The notes beneath the pieces were generated by a model. The model searched no databases. It worked only from the letters and a program-made list of their open reading frames with translations, and was not told the DNA's origin. A stretch of DNA of 64,000 nt, taken from assembly GCF_008831285.2 (NCBI RefSeq), contig NC_045139.1, forward strand, positions 2,488,704 to 2,552,703, given 5' to 3'. This DNA is from Nymphaea colorata. Taxonomy: Eukaryota; Streptophyta; Magnoliopsida; Nymphaeales; Nymphaeaceae. Both the position numbers and the translations under genes were made by a program. Positions 51,819 through 63,933 of the stretch are shown here, piece after piece. How positions within the stretch are numbered: the stretch's first letter is position 1; each line of letters begins with the position of its first letter.

Positions 51819-53865
51819 GAGCAAGCCAACATAACATAAAGGCCAGAACTGGAAAAGTCAAAGGATGCGAATTGGATCCAAGTGGCGGCCAAATGGATCT
51901 CATTCTTAGCATTGAGGTGTTGTGGAACTGATAATAACGTGTGTTCCCCCGTTTGACGAAGTTCGTATATAGGTTTCATTGATATACTATTTGATAGTAT
52001 TTACATAATAAACATCAACCCTTGAAAATTTCTTATATATTAGAATCCTCAGTACAAGACTATCCTCGAGTCCTCTTTATATATATTGAGTGTTATAATT
52101 TACCGTCTTCAGACATGCATATGCGCATATATTGGGCTTTTATGTCAATTGAAATAATTCGGCCCAAAGTTGACCAGACAAAGTGGTCAGCAACTCCTAA
52201 TTTGTCCTGTAACTGGCTCCAACATATACTTAAAAAATGCAAAATCAATTTTAAGTGTCTTTGATTCCTGGAGAATTTAAGTGTCAGACTTTCATCCTTG
52301 AATTATGCATAGCCTCACGCATGCTAAATACCAATAACAATCAGAGCAGTTCCAATCAAACGACCCTCTTGTACACTTAGGCGTATTAAACGTGATTCCC
52401 CCATGGTTGCCGCGGGCATCATGAGTGATTGCATGGTCCGTTTGGGTCCACTCTCCTTTTTGGCCTCTCACCAAGACGGGCAGGGGCGGAGCCAGGATTT
52501 GTTGCAAGGGCGAGACTAATGAGGAATGGGTTTTGTGGGTTCTATTTGGGTAGGGCCAAATTGAACTTAAAGCAAAAAAAAAAAGATTCATATATATATA
52601 TATATATTCATTTGTTAGGGTGGGGCCATGGCCTAGGCGCCCCCCCCCCCCCCCTTGAAGACGGGGACCATGCACAAGTGCGAGAGAGGGACAGAAACAG
52701 ACGGGAACGCCGCAAAAGAGCGAGAGAGGGACAGAGACGGATGGAAAGCCCAACGACCTGCTACCACAGTTAAGCTTTTGAATTATTTTAACAACCGAAA
52801 GAACAAACTTGATCCAAATTACATTTATTATCCTATTTTTTTTAGTTTCATCCTATTGTTTTTCAGTCGGCCAACTCGGATCTAAATTACATTTATTATC
52901 CTTGAAACTGATTAACTTAAAGTATGTTTACAATATTATCCTCTTTGTTTGCTGATCTACATTGTATTTTTATAATTTTTTTCAACGTTTACCACATTTC
53001 CTAAAACATGTCTCAGGTTAATGAGAAGCGGTATGTGATACACTTATCATGTTGCACATTTATCATTTTTCAGTCCAGAAAAGTAGCCCAATGAGAATCA
53101 AACTCATGACGGCTGGGCAAATCCCTTTGATAACTTCCACTTATTAAAAAGAAAATACAATTTTTTTTGCACGCCAAGATCTTACTTGTCCTTAATTATT
53201 GGCAACGTAAAAATTGGAAGCAAATGATAACTAGGGACGAGCACCTGGGAAGGCAATTTTTTTGCCTTTTTTTTTCCCTTGTAAGATCTATCTTACATTC
53301 ATAACTAGAACATTATAAATTTATATAAAATGACACCGTTAAGTGTGTATACAGAAGTTAAACAGACGAAATTTTATTGGAAAATGAATACTTCATTTTA
53401 TACGTGTTATGTTGGAAGTCTAAAACTTATCACGTCCGTAAGATGATGTTGTTCTTGACTTATCCTGAGTCCCTGTAACTCAAGTTTGGGACCAGCAAGG
53501 ATAGTAAGAAATCAGGGTAAAAGTAAACACTTTTAGGCAGTGGCCGAGCCAGAAATTATTAACTGACCGGCACTTCAAAGTAAATTTAATCTTAAGGGGC
53601 ACTCATGTGTTAAAAAACTGAAAATTAATGAAGTTTTTTTATGTAAATAGTGTAATGGTTTTAGGCTGGTGTGGGCAAGTGCCCACGCCAGCAATAATGT
53701 AGCTCCTCCACTGCTTTTAGGTGTTATGCTTGTTTTCCAGATTGCTTTTTTGTTCTATCTTTATTGGCAAGATGGTGCTTTGTGGATTAATTATCAATCT
53801 CATGCTCATGTATATGCATCATATCAGCCACAAAAAGGAGCTAGATATCTAGTGTTTTAGCCATT
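51819..53865. other. Intergenic region downstream of TNL-2
   Basis: No gene. A transposon fragment starts near 52481 with CAGGGGCGGAGCCAGGATTT and ends around the C-tract at 52640-52654. A complete CAGTGGC MITE lies at 53538-53713. The rest is AT-rich without recognisable content. Confidence 0.55.
53538..53713. mobile_element. hAT-type MITE, CAGTGGC family, copy 2
   Basis: A 176-bp element with ends CAGTGGCCGAGC and GCTCCTCCACTG and a perfect 8-bp target duplication, CTTTTAGG at 53530-53537 and 53714-53721. Internal GTGGGCAAGTGCCCACGCC is the palindrome seen in copy 1. Confidence 0.88.
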
Positions 53866-54620
53866 GTCGTAACGGAACCATGTGTCTAAATTTTCCTGGC
53901 ATGCCATATTTAGGGGGCCTTGGATTTGAGATCCTCAAGATTTGAGAACTATGGATTTAATCCGATCTTAACTTTGAACTTTTATCAATACAAAAAAAGT
54001 AAAATAAAGATCTTAGGCAGATCTGACTTTTAATCCTTAGTTTGATAAAGCCATATATTTTATCATGAATCTTTTGCCTAGGGGCAAAGCTAGAAAATTA
54101 TGATTAAGGGGCACTAGGTGTAAAATTTTAAATTTGTGAGAAGCACCAGTATGCAAGTGAGAAAAATTACCTTGAAACATCAATATGAAAATAAAAAGAT
54201 TTCTTGGGACTATGTGGGCAATTGCCCACATAGCCTACACCTGCCTTCACCCCTACTTTTGCCACATCATATCCGTGGATTTCAAATACATAGTAATCGA
54301 ATACCGCTTTAAAGACATTGGATTTTACTTGTTGCATGGTTCTGAGTGAACATTCACACATCTAGTTGCCATCTAAGAGCTTATCTCACTTGACTTTGTC
54401 AAGCTGCCATTTACTGAAGGAACTGCTTGAAGGAATTGGTGAATTGACCTCTGCTCTCAAATTTCAACTCTGCTTGAATGTATGGCATGGTTGAAGCAAC
54501 TGAACTGTCTTTATCTTGGATTGCTCTTTTCTTAAGTACTAGACGTTTCCTGCTGTAAATCTGTTGGATCTTTCCCCGACTCCCTTGCCAACTTGAAGCG
54601 CTTGAGGCACCTTCATTGTG
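53866..54620 (+). pseudogene. TNL LRR-exon relic, interrupted
   Basis: ACCATGTGTCTAAATTTTCC and GGCATGCCATATTTAG at 53.87-53.92 kb match the start of TNL-1 exon 4. The match breaks into intron-like and MITE-like sequence, then resumes at 54.37-54.62 kb with LRR-coding words (CATCTAAGAGCTT, GGAACTGCTTGAAGGAATTG, CTTGAAGCGCTTGAGGCACC). Deletions and frameshifts are frequent; not functional. Confidence 0.75.
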
Positions 54621-54989
54621 TAGCTATCACGGTCAAACAACACTTGTAAAAAAAAAAAAAAGCGATAAATAATTTAGCGGTTTGGAACCAATTGGGTTGC
54701 AAGTCCCTGGCTTTAAATTAAAAAAAAAAATGATTGGACCTTGGATTTAGACCTATGTATTTGATATTTGGATCTTTATAGATCCAATTACATATGATTT
54801 GGATTTTGGATACACGTAAAGCTCCAAACAAATGCAAAAACAAAAAACATATCCATTAATAACATGTTGCACAAAAAAGAAGAAATCTAAAGCATATTTG
54901 AAATAAAATCGATCACGTACAAGTATTCAGTTTATTAATTCATGACATCTGCACACTTCCACGGACTTCTAAGGTGTGTGTATATATAT

Positions 54990-55330
54990 ATATGAGTCCA
55001 AGAAACTTGGAGTCATTACTTCATCTTGAGAACATCGTTGTTCTTGACTTGTCTTGGAGTTACATAACTCAAACTATGGGGCCAGCAAGCATATAGAGGG
55101 ATCGTGGTAAAATCATGCAGACACTTTAGGTATATGCCAATTTCAAACTTTAATTTATTTTTTATTCTATTTTGTCTGTAATAAGAATTCCTTTAATTCC
55201 CAGAGTTTCTATCATGTGATGGAAGTGACATTTATGTAGTTGGCTCGATGCAGATCCCTTTACAATATGTGAAATATATCATTGGGCCCAAACACCATGG
55301 GGGTGTTTGATAGTCTCGAATTTGAAAACT
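54990..55330 (+). pseudogene. TNL exon 3 end plus intron, displaced relic
   Basis: Matches TNL-1 19793-20130 with few differences, crossing the exon 3 donor into the intron: AACATCGTTGTTCTTGACTT, GGGGCCAGCAAGCA, then TAGTTGGCTCGATGCAG. The donor is preserved as GTAAAA, but a one-base insertion in ACTCAAACTATGG shifts the frame. It lies downstream of exon-4-like sequence, so the order is rearranged relative to TNL-1. Confidence 0.85.
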
Positions 55331-55385
55331 AACATCTGGCCCAGTTTTTATATTTCAGCAGGCAAAAAAAAAAAGTTCATAATGG

Positions 55386-55530
55386 GGTAGTTTGGCAGGA
55401 GGATCTAGATTTTGTCACAAAATCAAAGCAGGTTCATAAAATAATAGTTTAATTGTCCAATGAATCTGCATCAATCTTTTGTCTCAAATTCACGAGACAT
55501 TCACAAAATATCTCTACTGCCAAACAGTTC
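55386..55530. mobile_element. MITE with GTTTGGCAG inverted ends
   Basis: Left end GTTTGGCAG and right end CTGCCAAAC are exact inverses, about 145 bp apart, with no coding sequence. Related ends occur in the TNL-3 intron element. The target duplication is not clear. Confidence 0.6.
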
Positions 55531-55802
55531 CTAAATGCCAAAAGTGGTAGAAACAGAAACAAATCCTTTGTAAAACTATCAACAAATATACTGCAAATAG
55601 AGTTTTATATAAGATTGCTGATTATATATTATATAGCATTTCTATACTTTCTACTCAAAAAGTCCAAGACCAATATTCCTTAAACAGACATGAATTGGAA
55701 AAGGTGTAAATCTATTTATCACTTCTCAGGCGCTGTCTCCATGGAGCGTATGCCCCACGGAACCTACTTTTTGAAACCTTAATTGAATGTTAAACCTTGG
55801 TT

Positions 55803-56955
55803 CAAGTTATATGGGGCAGCTCTACAAAATCAAAAATATGTTTACTATATAAAAAAAAATCTGGCTCTCTTCATATCACTTTCGATGCCACCTCTTTTAG
55901 GAGAGTTGAATTGCTTCTTTCAAAAAAATCTTTCCGCAGTTCAATGGGCGTGCCACCAATCCTAGCATCAAAGCACACCGGACCAATCAATTGAAGCTAA
56001 ATGGTAGTTGGCACTGAATTTTCAATGTCTGTGATATGTGAATTGGTGCTGAATAAGTCCAGTAGAGATCACGATACTGGATTCAATGATGAAGAGGTTG
56101 ATTCTGCGAGTGATGTGTTGGGAGAACCAAAAGAAAATCCAACATTTTTTGGACACAAGTAGCGAAACGAACAAAAATCGAAGTGAGAGTAAAGAACCTT
56201 TCAATAATAGGAATTATGTACATAGGAGTAAATATTATAAAAACTACACAAATTGACCACTGTTGGCTTCTTTTTCATGATTTTTGGCATCCTTGTAAAT
56301 CTCTCTTATTTAAAGATTAATTGAACTTCTATTTTTTATATTTTGTGACCCATAAATGACACAAATTGACTTGAGGTGCAAAAGGTGAAATAAGATACTT
56401 ATGGCGCATTAAAATAAACTCAAGAATGATATTAATTATCGGATCCAATAAATTTCTGCCGATAATAACAGATGAACGAAAAGGAAAACAGAAAGACTGT
56501 CAAAATGACAAAGGATTCTACATAGGATCTTTCTGATCCATCATTCTCGCCACTGACTATATACAAGTGCCCTTAAACTGGGTGTGCTATAGGCAAACCC
56601 CCGCCCACTCGACTTGCCAGAAGTTTATATCCCCTTTACCCATCGGCCATTGGATTTTTTTTTTTTTGTATTAATAAAGAAACATATTTGGGTATTTTCA
56701 ATAGTATTGATTTATAAAACTTCAATTTTGCTTTTAAAGTTTCCCCATAAGATCAGGAACAGTTTTTCTTCATAAAATTAATGTCAAACATTAAGCTTAA
56801 ATGCTTAAATTAAAATGGGGAATTTTCTCAATGCAATGACATTGTAGAGTATAGAAGAAACTTAAAATAACAACGCATTTAGATATGGTAGAAATATAAA
56901 GCATTACGTCCACTTCGACCTCAATGAAGTGAACTCTTGTGGTGCTTCGGGTTGC
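55803..56955. repeat. Dispersed repeat, copy C
   Basis: The longest copy. Its first 640 bp match copy B and its remainder matches copy A, so A and B are parts of one ancestral unit. No terminal repeats, no known domain. Confidence 0.75.
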
Positions 56956-58586
56956 TTTCCTTTAGACAGCACTCTTGACTAAATTTGATGGAGTCCAAAT
57001 AAAGCTTACGGTCGTTATCTGATCTGGATCTGACGTGAAGAAAAGAAAAGAAGGATATTTTGGTAATTTATTAAAATATCCTTCATAATCTTTTTTACTT
57101 TTTTTTTTCATTTTCAATTTTGTTTTTATAAAAAAATTTCTTTTTTAATGTGAATTAAAGATATTTAATCATTAACAGTATTGATGCACGAAAATCAATC
57201 ACAATGTGACAAATGGAAAAAGAGGGCTCCTTTAACACTTTTGGTACACCATTTTTAGGTGTAGAGAGGGAGAGAGTTTTATTGGTGCTCAGTCTTATAT
57301 GAAATATACTCAATCTTTCTCTTTTAATATAGCTTATGCAAATTAAGTGATATCAAAATCGGTAGTTTAAAAAGCAATATTGGTACGCATTACTTTTCAA
57401 AAAGTAGAAAAACTAAAAGTTTACCACAATAAACCCAGACTATTGTTCGATAATTTAAAAATGAAGAAGGGCAGATTTAGACCAAACAAAAAAAAGAGAA
57501 CATAAATTCTTGTCGTTTGGGAGATCTTTGGACATAAAATTAACACACTAAAGCGTTGTCATGTTTATGGTGGACCCTCGAACACATGGCTTTTCGAGCA
57601 TGCTATTAGCCTTATTGTTGTTAGCCCACGTTTGTGGTAATAGCATAGAATCAAACTCAATTATGAACTTACATGCCCAAATCTAAATCCGTTTAATAAA
57701 TATTGGTACATAAACTGTTCAAACTTCGGCGAGATCCAATCTTTACCGAATTCAAATAATTACCGTATTCTATATTTTTGAATTGAGACCTTTTCTTTTA
57801 GACCAGAATTCAGATCTGATTAACATGGGATCTGATGTTTATATATAGTAACAAAGATGGATCGTTGTCGGATCTCAGCATGAATATCGCCCGACCCACC
57901 GGGGGCTGAAGGCTAAAGTTCTCATCCAATGCCACGTCTTGTTAGGATACAAGTTTTACTTTTAGTGCTTTGGAGGCCGCTTCTGCAATGCTTTTACTTT
58001 TAAGTGTTGGATATTAGGAAGGTGATGTTTCCAAAATTCGAAACCAAATATCATTGCCTACCCACTTCCGCCTCATCCGTTACACCAACCCTACCCCTAA
58101 ACTTGGACACCACATTGTAAACATAATTAATAAATGATTGAAATTTCTTGGACGACAAGGTCAAGAGGAGATGGCGTCGAAAAGGTCGAGAGGAGAGCAA
58201 GAGAAGAAAGGGTCTCGCAAGTGAAATTTCACCCGCTCGCTTTAACCTAAAGCGAGTGAAATTTCACCCCGTTTGATACATCGGAAGACGAGCCGGTGAA
58301 ATTTCACCCGTTTGATACATCCTCAAACAGCGACATGTCCGCATGTTATATCATAGCTAAAAAAAAAAAAACAAGGCATGGGTTTCACTTTTCCTTCCTC
58401 CTTGTTCTTACGGGGAGGAGCTTTTCTCTCTCTGGCAGAGGAAGGGTATCCTAGTCATTTACAAATTATGTTACAAACAACTTCTAATTTAAAGGAAAGC
58501 CAGCGGTGTCTTGAAGAAGGTCGCGTCCTCCTTCCAGGAAAGTAATCGGAAGTTTCCATCACCTTCAACAGGGTTTCCTTCCTGCA
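56956..58586. other. Upstream region of TNL-3
   Basis: No gene. It is AT-rich apart from the palindrome cluster at 58221-58307. A word around ACACCATTTTTAGG occurs at 57.25 kb and again at 58.75 kb near the start of TNL-3, suggesting a duplicated promoter segment. Confidence 0.5.
58221..58307. repeat. Three GTGAAATTTCAC palindromes upstream of TNL-3
   Basis: Perfect 12-bp palindromes at 58221-58232, 58256-58267 and 58296-58307, each followed by CC. Between the first two is a CTCGCTTTA...TAAAGCGAG inverted repeat. The last two are followed by CGTTTGATACATC. About 280-370 bp before the probable TATA box. Confidence 0.9.
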
Positions 58587-58593
58587 TATATAA
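58587..58593 (+). promoter_or_regulatory. Probable TATA box of TNL-3
   Basis: TATATAA, 261 bp before the ATG. A pyrimidine-rich, TCTCC-type leader follows, and TTTGGCAG just before the ATG could be the acceptor of a 5' UTR intron. Confidence 0.5.
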
Positions 58594-58854
58594 GTAGACT
58601 TGAAGTTCCACTACATCTCTCCCATCTGTCTACACCAACACACATTCAGACAATCTCCTTCTCCTTCTTTGTCTTCACCCACCAGCTGATGATTCAAGGA
58701 GCATCACTGTGAGGATCAAAACATTGTGGAGCACTTTCTTAACTCTTCCGTCACACCATTTTTAGGCGTCGAGGGGGAGTGATCAGAGAGAGTTCTTATA
58801 AGAACGGGTGGAACCTTTTCACATTTTTGCTGCATCGATCTTTGGCAGGGTGTT

Positions 58855-61800
58855 ATGAAAAGGCCACGGTCACCACGATATTCCCAGAGGCTTGATTATG
58901 AGGGTGATGAAGCTGAGGCTTCTTCACAGCCTTCATCATCCTCACCAGGGGTGAAGAACCATGGGTTCCTGTATGACGTGTTTCTGAGCTTTAGGGGACC
59001 AGACACGCGCAAGACCTTCACCGGTCACCTGCATCAAGCATTGAAAGATAAAGGCATCATCACTTTCTTCGACAATGAGAAATTGGAGAAGGGGCAGAAG
59101 GTGGAGGAGCTATTTGGGTACATTCAGAGATCCAAAATATTCGTGCCCATCTTCTCCAAAGGCTATGCTGATTCGGAGTGGTGTTTAAAAGAAATAACAG
59201 AGATCGTGGAGTGCGGGAGGCTCATCATTCCGGTGTTCTTTCATGTCGAGCCAAGAGATGTCCGTCGTCAAATTGGGCCTTTTGAATCTGCATTTAAAGG
59301 GTACCATGCGAAAGACTTTGAGCAAGTGAACAAATGGAGCGATGCGTTGACAAAAGCAGGGGAAGTATCGGGGTATAATTTGGCTGACACTGAAGGGTAA
59401 GCAGCTTAGTTCCTACTTTGTTCTCTCCGTTTGTGCTGCCAAAATTCGCTAATGAAAAGATAATCTCGTAGTTTCCATCCAGTTTTCCTATTGGTGAATG
59501 GGCTAAAAAATGCATCTCAAAACTAGTAGTCTAAATCATCATATTCTTTGTGGTGTATATATACATATATATATTAGTTGATGTCCAAAAGAAAAAAAGA
59601 AACAATATGATAGCTAACAAATGTATCCCTTTCATTTATTTTCTTTGATATGACGCTCCTGTTTGCAAAGATATTAGTTGACCTAGAAAATCATATTTTT
59701 CTTTTCATAAATTACCCTTTCTGTACTGAAAATTTTAAAAAGTTCATTATAGGAAATCATTAATTTGAGTTGCATTCTTGTGGACTTCTGGTAGTGACGA
59801 GGCAGAGCTCATCCGGCGCATAGTGAAGAGACTCTTGACTGAAGTAAACAAGACCCGTTTGTTTGTAACTAAACATCCAGTAGGACTAGATTCTCGCGTT
59901 GCAGATGTGATGGAAGTGCTAGATATTGAATCCCATGGTGATGCAAGAATAGTCGGGATCTATGGAATGGGTGGCCTGGGCAAGACGACTATTGCTAAGG
60001 CTGTTTATAACCAAATTTCTTCCGATTTTGAGGCATGTAGTTTCCTTTCTAATATTAGAGCCGCAGGACTTGTTTCCCTCCAAAAACAGCTGCTTGGTGA
60101 CATTTTCCAAGATAAAGATGTGGACATAAACAGCAGCGACGATGGAATAGGCAAAATTCAAGAACGAATTGGGGCTAAGAAGGTTCTGCTAGTTCTTGAT
60201 GATGTTGATGATCAATCACAACTCGATGCCCTGGTGAGCAGCCTAGATTGGTTTCGCTCAGGGTCAAGAATCATCATTACTACCAGAGATAAGGGGGTTT
60301 TGAGAGAACAAAGAGTGAATTTGTATGAGCTTGAGAAGCTAGATGCTGCCCAATCACTTCAGCTTTTTAGTTGGCATGCATTTGGGAAAGAGAAGCCAGA
60401 TGCCAAGTTTGCAGAATTATCAAAGGAAGTTGTATCTATTGCTTCTGGGCTGCCATTAGCCCTTAAGGTATTTGGGCCACTTTTCTATTGTCGCAAAACC
60501 GATGAAGAATGGGAAAATATGTTGGCGAGGTTGAAGGCCGCTCAACATAAAGGTATTTATGAGACGCTAAAGATAAGTTATGATGTGCTTGAGGAAGAAG
60601 AAAAAAAGGTATTTTTGGACATAGCATGCTTCTTTGTTGGGCAAGGAAGAGGGCATCCTGCCTTCATGTGGAAAGGGGAAGAAAGAGAGCATGCTGCCTT
60701 CATGTGGAAAGCTTGTGGGGTCTTCCCAGAGACAACAATCGAAGTCTTAATGAGCAAATGTTTGGTAAGTATAAATGACCGCAGTGGAGATTTTGAAATG
60801 CATGACCAAATACGTGACATGGGAAGAAAAATTGTGAAAGATGAGAGCCCTAATTCGAAACCCGAAATGCGCAGCAGGTTGTGGAAGACTGATGAAGCAT
60901 TAGATGTATTGCAAAACAAGACAGTAAGAGTCCATCTCTTCAATTATTATTATTGTTATTATTAGTTCCATGTCTTTGTTATGATTTCCTTTTAGTTGGC
61001 TATTTTAGATGTTGGTGTTATTACTGCTATGTTATTAATTATTACTAATTTTTTTTTTTTATTATTTCTCTGTCTCATGCCTTAACTGTCTGCCAATTTT
61101 AATTGTTTATTAAATTTGAAATGCAGGGAATGGAAAAAATTGAAGCAATTCAACTCAACTCGGGTATATTTGAGGAACGTATGTATGTTGAAGCTGAGTC
61201 TTTTATAGCTATGTCTGAACTTAGAATGCTCCGGTTGGGGGAATTTGTACATTTGAAAGGTGAATTTCAACATTTTCCTAAGAAGCTCAGATGGTTGCAA
61301 TGGTGTATTAAAGGACACTTGGATTCATTTCCTGATGGCCTTCATCTTGAGAATATTGTTGTTCTTGACTTATCAAACAGCTTGATAACTCAACTTTGGA
61401 ATCCACAAGGATTGGAATCGACCAAGGTAAATGGAAAGCTTTTAGGTATACACACTTTTTCAGCTTTTCAGGAACATGATGTTTACATGATTGATGCAAA
61501 TCTCTTGTGGTGTTATCATCCTCTGACAAAAGGTTAATCTTTTGTTTTTTTAGGTCTTCGGAAAAATGAAAGTCTTAAAGCTCACCAGTTGTGGGAAGCT
61601 CACCATCTGTCCAGATTTTACAAGCATGCCGCGTCTACAAAAATTGAATTTAAATGGTTGCAGTAAGATGAGTGAACTCCATCCATCTATTGGGCTTCTC
61701 AAGAGCTTGACTCACTTGGATTTAACTGGCTGTTGGTTGCTAAAGCGAGTGCCTCAAGAGATTTGGCAATTGTCCTCACTCGAAGAGCTTGACCTCACAA

Positions 61801-62997
61801 ATTGCTATGAAATTACAACTTTGCCATCACAAATGGAGGATCCTAAGTCATTGAAGCCGGTGTTACTTGGCAAATTAAAAGTCTTAAATTTCACGGGTTG
61901 TCATAATCTCATCATCTGTCCAGATTTTACTAGCATGCCACATCTACAGAAATTGAATTTTTTGAGTTGCCAGAAGATGAGTGAACTTCATCCATCTATT
62001 GGGCTTCTCAAGAGCTTGATTGACTTGAATTTGCATTATTGCCTATCACTAAAAGAACTGCATTCAGAAAATTGGCAATTGACCTCACTTGAAGAGCTTG
62101 ACATCCAATTTTGCTCTGAAATTTCAACTTTGCCATCACAATTGGGGAATTGTAAGTCATTGGCTCGCTTGTCTTTGGAGGGCTGCAAATCATTGATGGA
62201 ACTTCCTGAAGCAGTCTGTCAGTTGACCTCACTCAAAAAGCTTATCCTCTTCGATTGTGAACAATTAGAAATCATTCCAGATGTCTCAAGTCTAAAGGGA
62301 TTACAGAAATTGGATCTAAGCTACTGCAACAGGATTGTCAATGTTCTTGGCATTCAGGTAAACAAATTATGGTGCCACTTTTCCCATTAACTTATTTTCG
62401 CCCACTTGGTAGGGGCAGCTTTTGAAATTTGTCAAATTAGTGGCAACTCAAAATTTCAAAACTGGCGGGATCGAAAAAATGAAGATAGATGCAGTCCACC
62501 AAGGAAAATGATATCTCTACTTCTTTTTCGATATAACCTAACCTTAAGAGGTAGGGTGTTTGACTTTAGGAACACCATGTGACTGTTTCATGAACCTACC
62601 CAAAAATAAAAAAACAGATTCATAGAACACTTTTTTTTGAGTTTCATGAATCTACTCTAATTTTGAAGCAGATTCATGGAATACTTATATAGTGTTCCCA
62701 ATGTCAAACAGTCCATAAGAGATCGTTTAGCAATAGTAACATATGTTAGTGTCCCATAAATGTGCCTCAAAAAATGAGGCAAATTCACAAAACATTATAA
62801 TACAATGTGTTCCATAAATCTGTCATATTTTTTTGGGGTACATTTATGAAACAATAACAATGTATTATTGTTGCCAAACATCTCCTATGTATACATATTT
62901 TTACAAGCCTCAACACTGAAAACCTTGCCTGCAATATATTACAGTGAATCTTACGGATGGAGATGTAAATTATTTATGAACCACAAGACTTTAAATG

Positions 62998-63054
<57 letters not shown>

Positions 63055-63933
63055 TATATATATATATATCATTTTTCTATCATAAGCAGCAATTTAATTA
63101 CATTCTTGACTTATTTGAAGTTGAGAGCCCTAATTAGTTGGTGCAGCTGAGGCAGGTGATCGGTGCTTCACTCTTGTACATTGTCATTCTTACAAAATGT
63201 ATGTTTTTTCTGTTTTTGGGCCTAGGAACTTGACAAGTTGGAAGAACTGGTACTCAGTCATTGTGAAAACCTCACCAGGTGTCCACTTTTTTCGAGCAAG
63301 ATGACACACTTACGGACATTGGATTTTGGAGGTTGTGCTAGGATGACTGAACTTGATCCATCTATTGGGCATCTCAAGAGCTTGACTGACCTGAATTTGT
63401 ACAACTGCAAATCACTAAAGGAACTGCCTCAAGAGGTTTCTCAGTTGACCTCACTTGTAAATCTTAACCTTACTGGTTGCTTCCAGATTTCAGCTCTGCC
63501 TGAATCCATGAGACACTTGAAGCAACTGAAGTGGCTGTATCTAAAGCGGTGTTCCTCGTTGACAGAAATATCTGAATGCATTTGTTCCTTTCTCAATCTT
63601 GAACTGCTAGATGCTTCACACTGTCAACATATTGCAGTTTTGCCAAACTGGATTGAAAAGCTTAAGAGCTTGATTGTGCTTGATTTGAGTTGGACAGCCA
63701 TTGAAGAGCTGCCACATTGCATTGTGTCTCTAGAGAACCTTAAGCGCCTATCAGTTTCTCATTGCCATGGGCTCAAGTTCTTGCCTTGGTTCCCACCTTC
63801 CCTCACCACACCCGAAGCAAGGGGCTGCGGAAAGCTTGAGGACGTTCCTGGCATTAAGCAGATGAAATTGTTACGAGGATTGGACCTTAGAGGATGTAGA
63901 AGCCTTGACGACTCATTCTTGGAAAGACTTCAG
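58855..63933 (+). CDS. TIR-NB-ARC-LRR immune receptor TNL-3 (3' end outside window)
   Basis: Exons: 58855-59396 (TIR), 59795-60923 (NB-ARC), 61127-61426, 61554-62357 (LRR), 63226-63933 (LRR); 1161 codons in the window, and the next intron runs off the edge. Phases are the same as in TNL-1. TIR: DVFLSFRGPDTRKTF and WCLKEI with the catalytic-position Glu; no membrane anchor, the N-terminus being short, basic, then Ser-rich. NB-ARC: GMGGLGKTT (about 238-246), LLVLDDV, GSRIIITTRD, GLPLAL, FLDIACFF, MHD (about 516). A 12-residue duplication lies between RNBS-D and MHD. Exon 4 contains a 103-codon in-frame LRR duplication. TNL-1 has one long LRR exon where this gene has two; exon 5 equals the LRR exon of TNL-2. 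No stop or frameshift seen; the conserved C-terminal domain is expected outside the window. Confidence 0.92.
62718..62885. mobile_element. MITE in TNL-3 intron 4
   Basis: The left GAGATCGTTTAGCAATAGTAA and right TTATTGTTGCCAAACATCTC arms are imperfect inverses over roughly 40 bp, including ATAAATGTGCC opposite GGTACATTTAT. About 160 bp, no coding sequence. Its truncated counterpart marks the TNL-2 deletion junction. The target duplication is not resolved. Confidence 0.7.
63001..63070. repeat. (TA)n microsatellite in TNL-3 intron 4
   Basis: About 70 bp of TA with one interruption near 63052; the paralogous position in TNL-2 has a shorter TA run. Confidence 0.92.

Noticed and set aside
58221-58307. 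CRISPR-like regular repeat
   Set aside because: Only three short palindromes in plant nuclear DNA, no spacer regularity and no cas genes.
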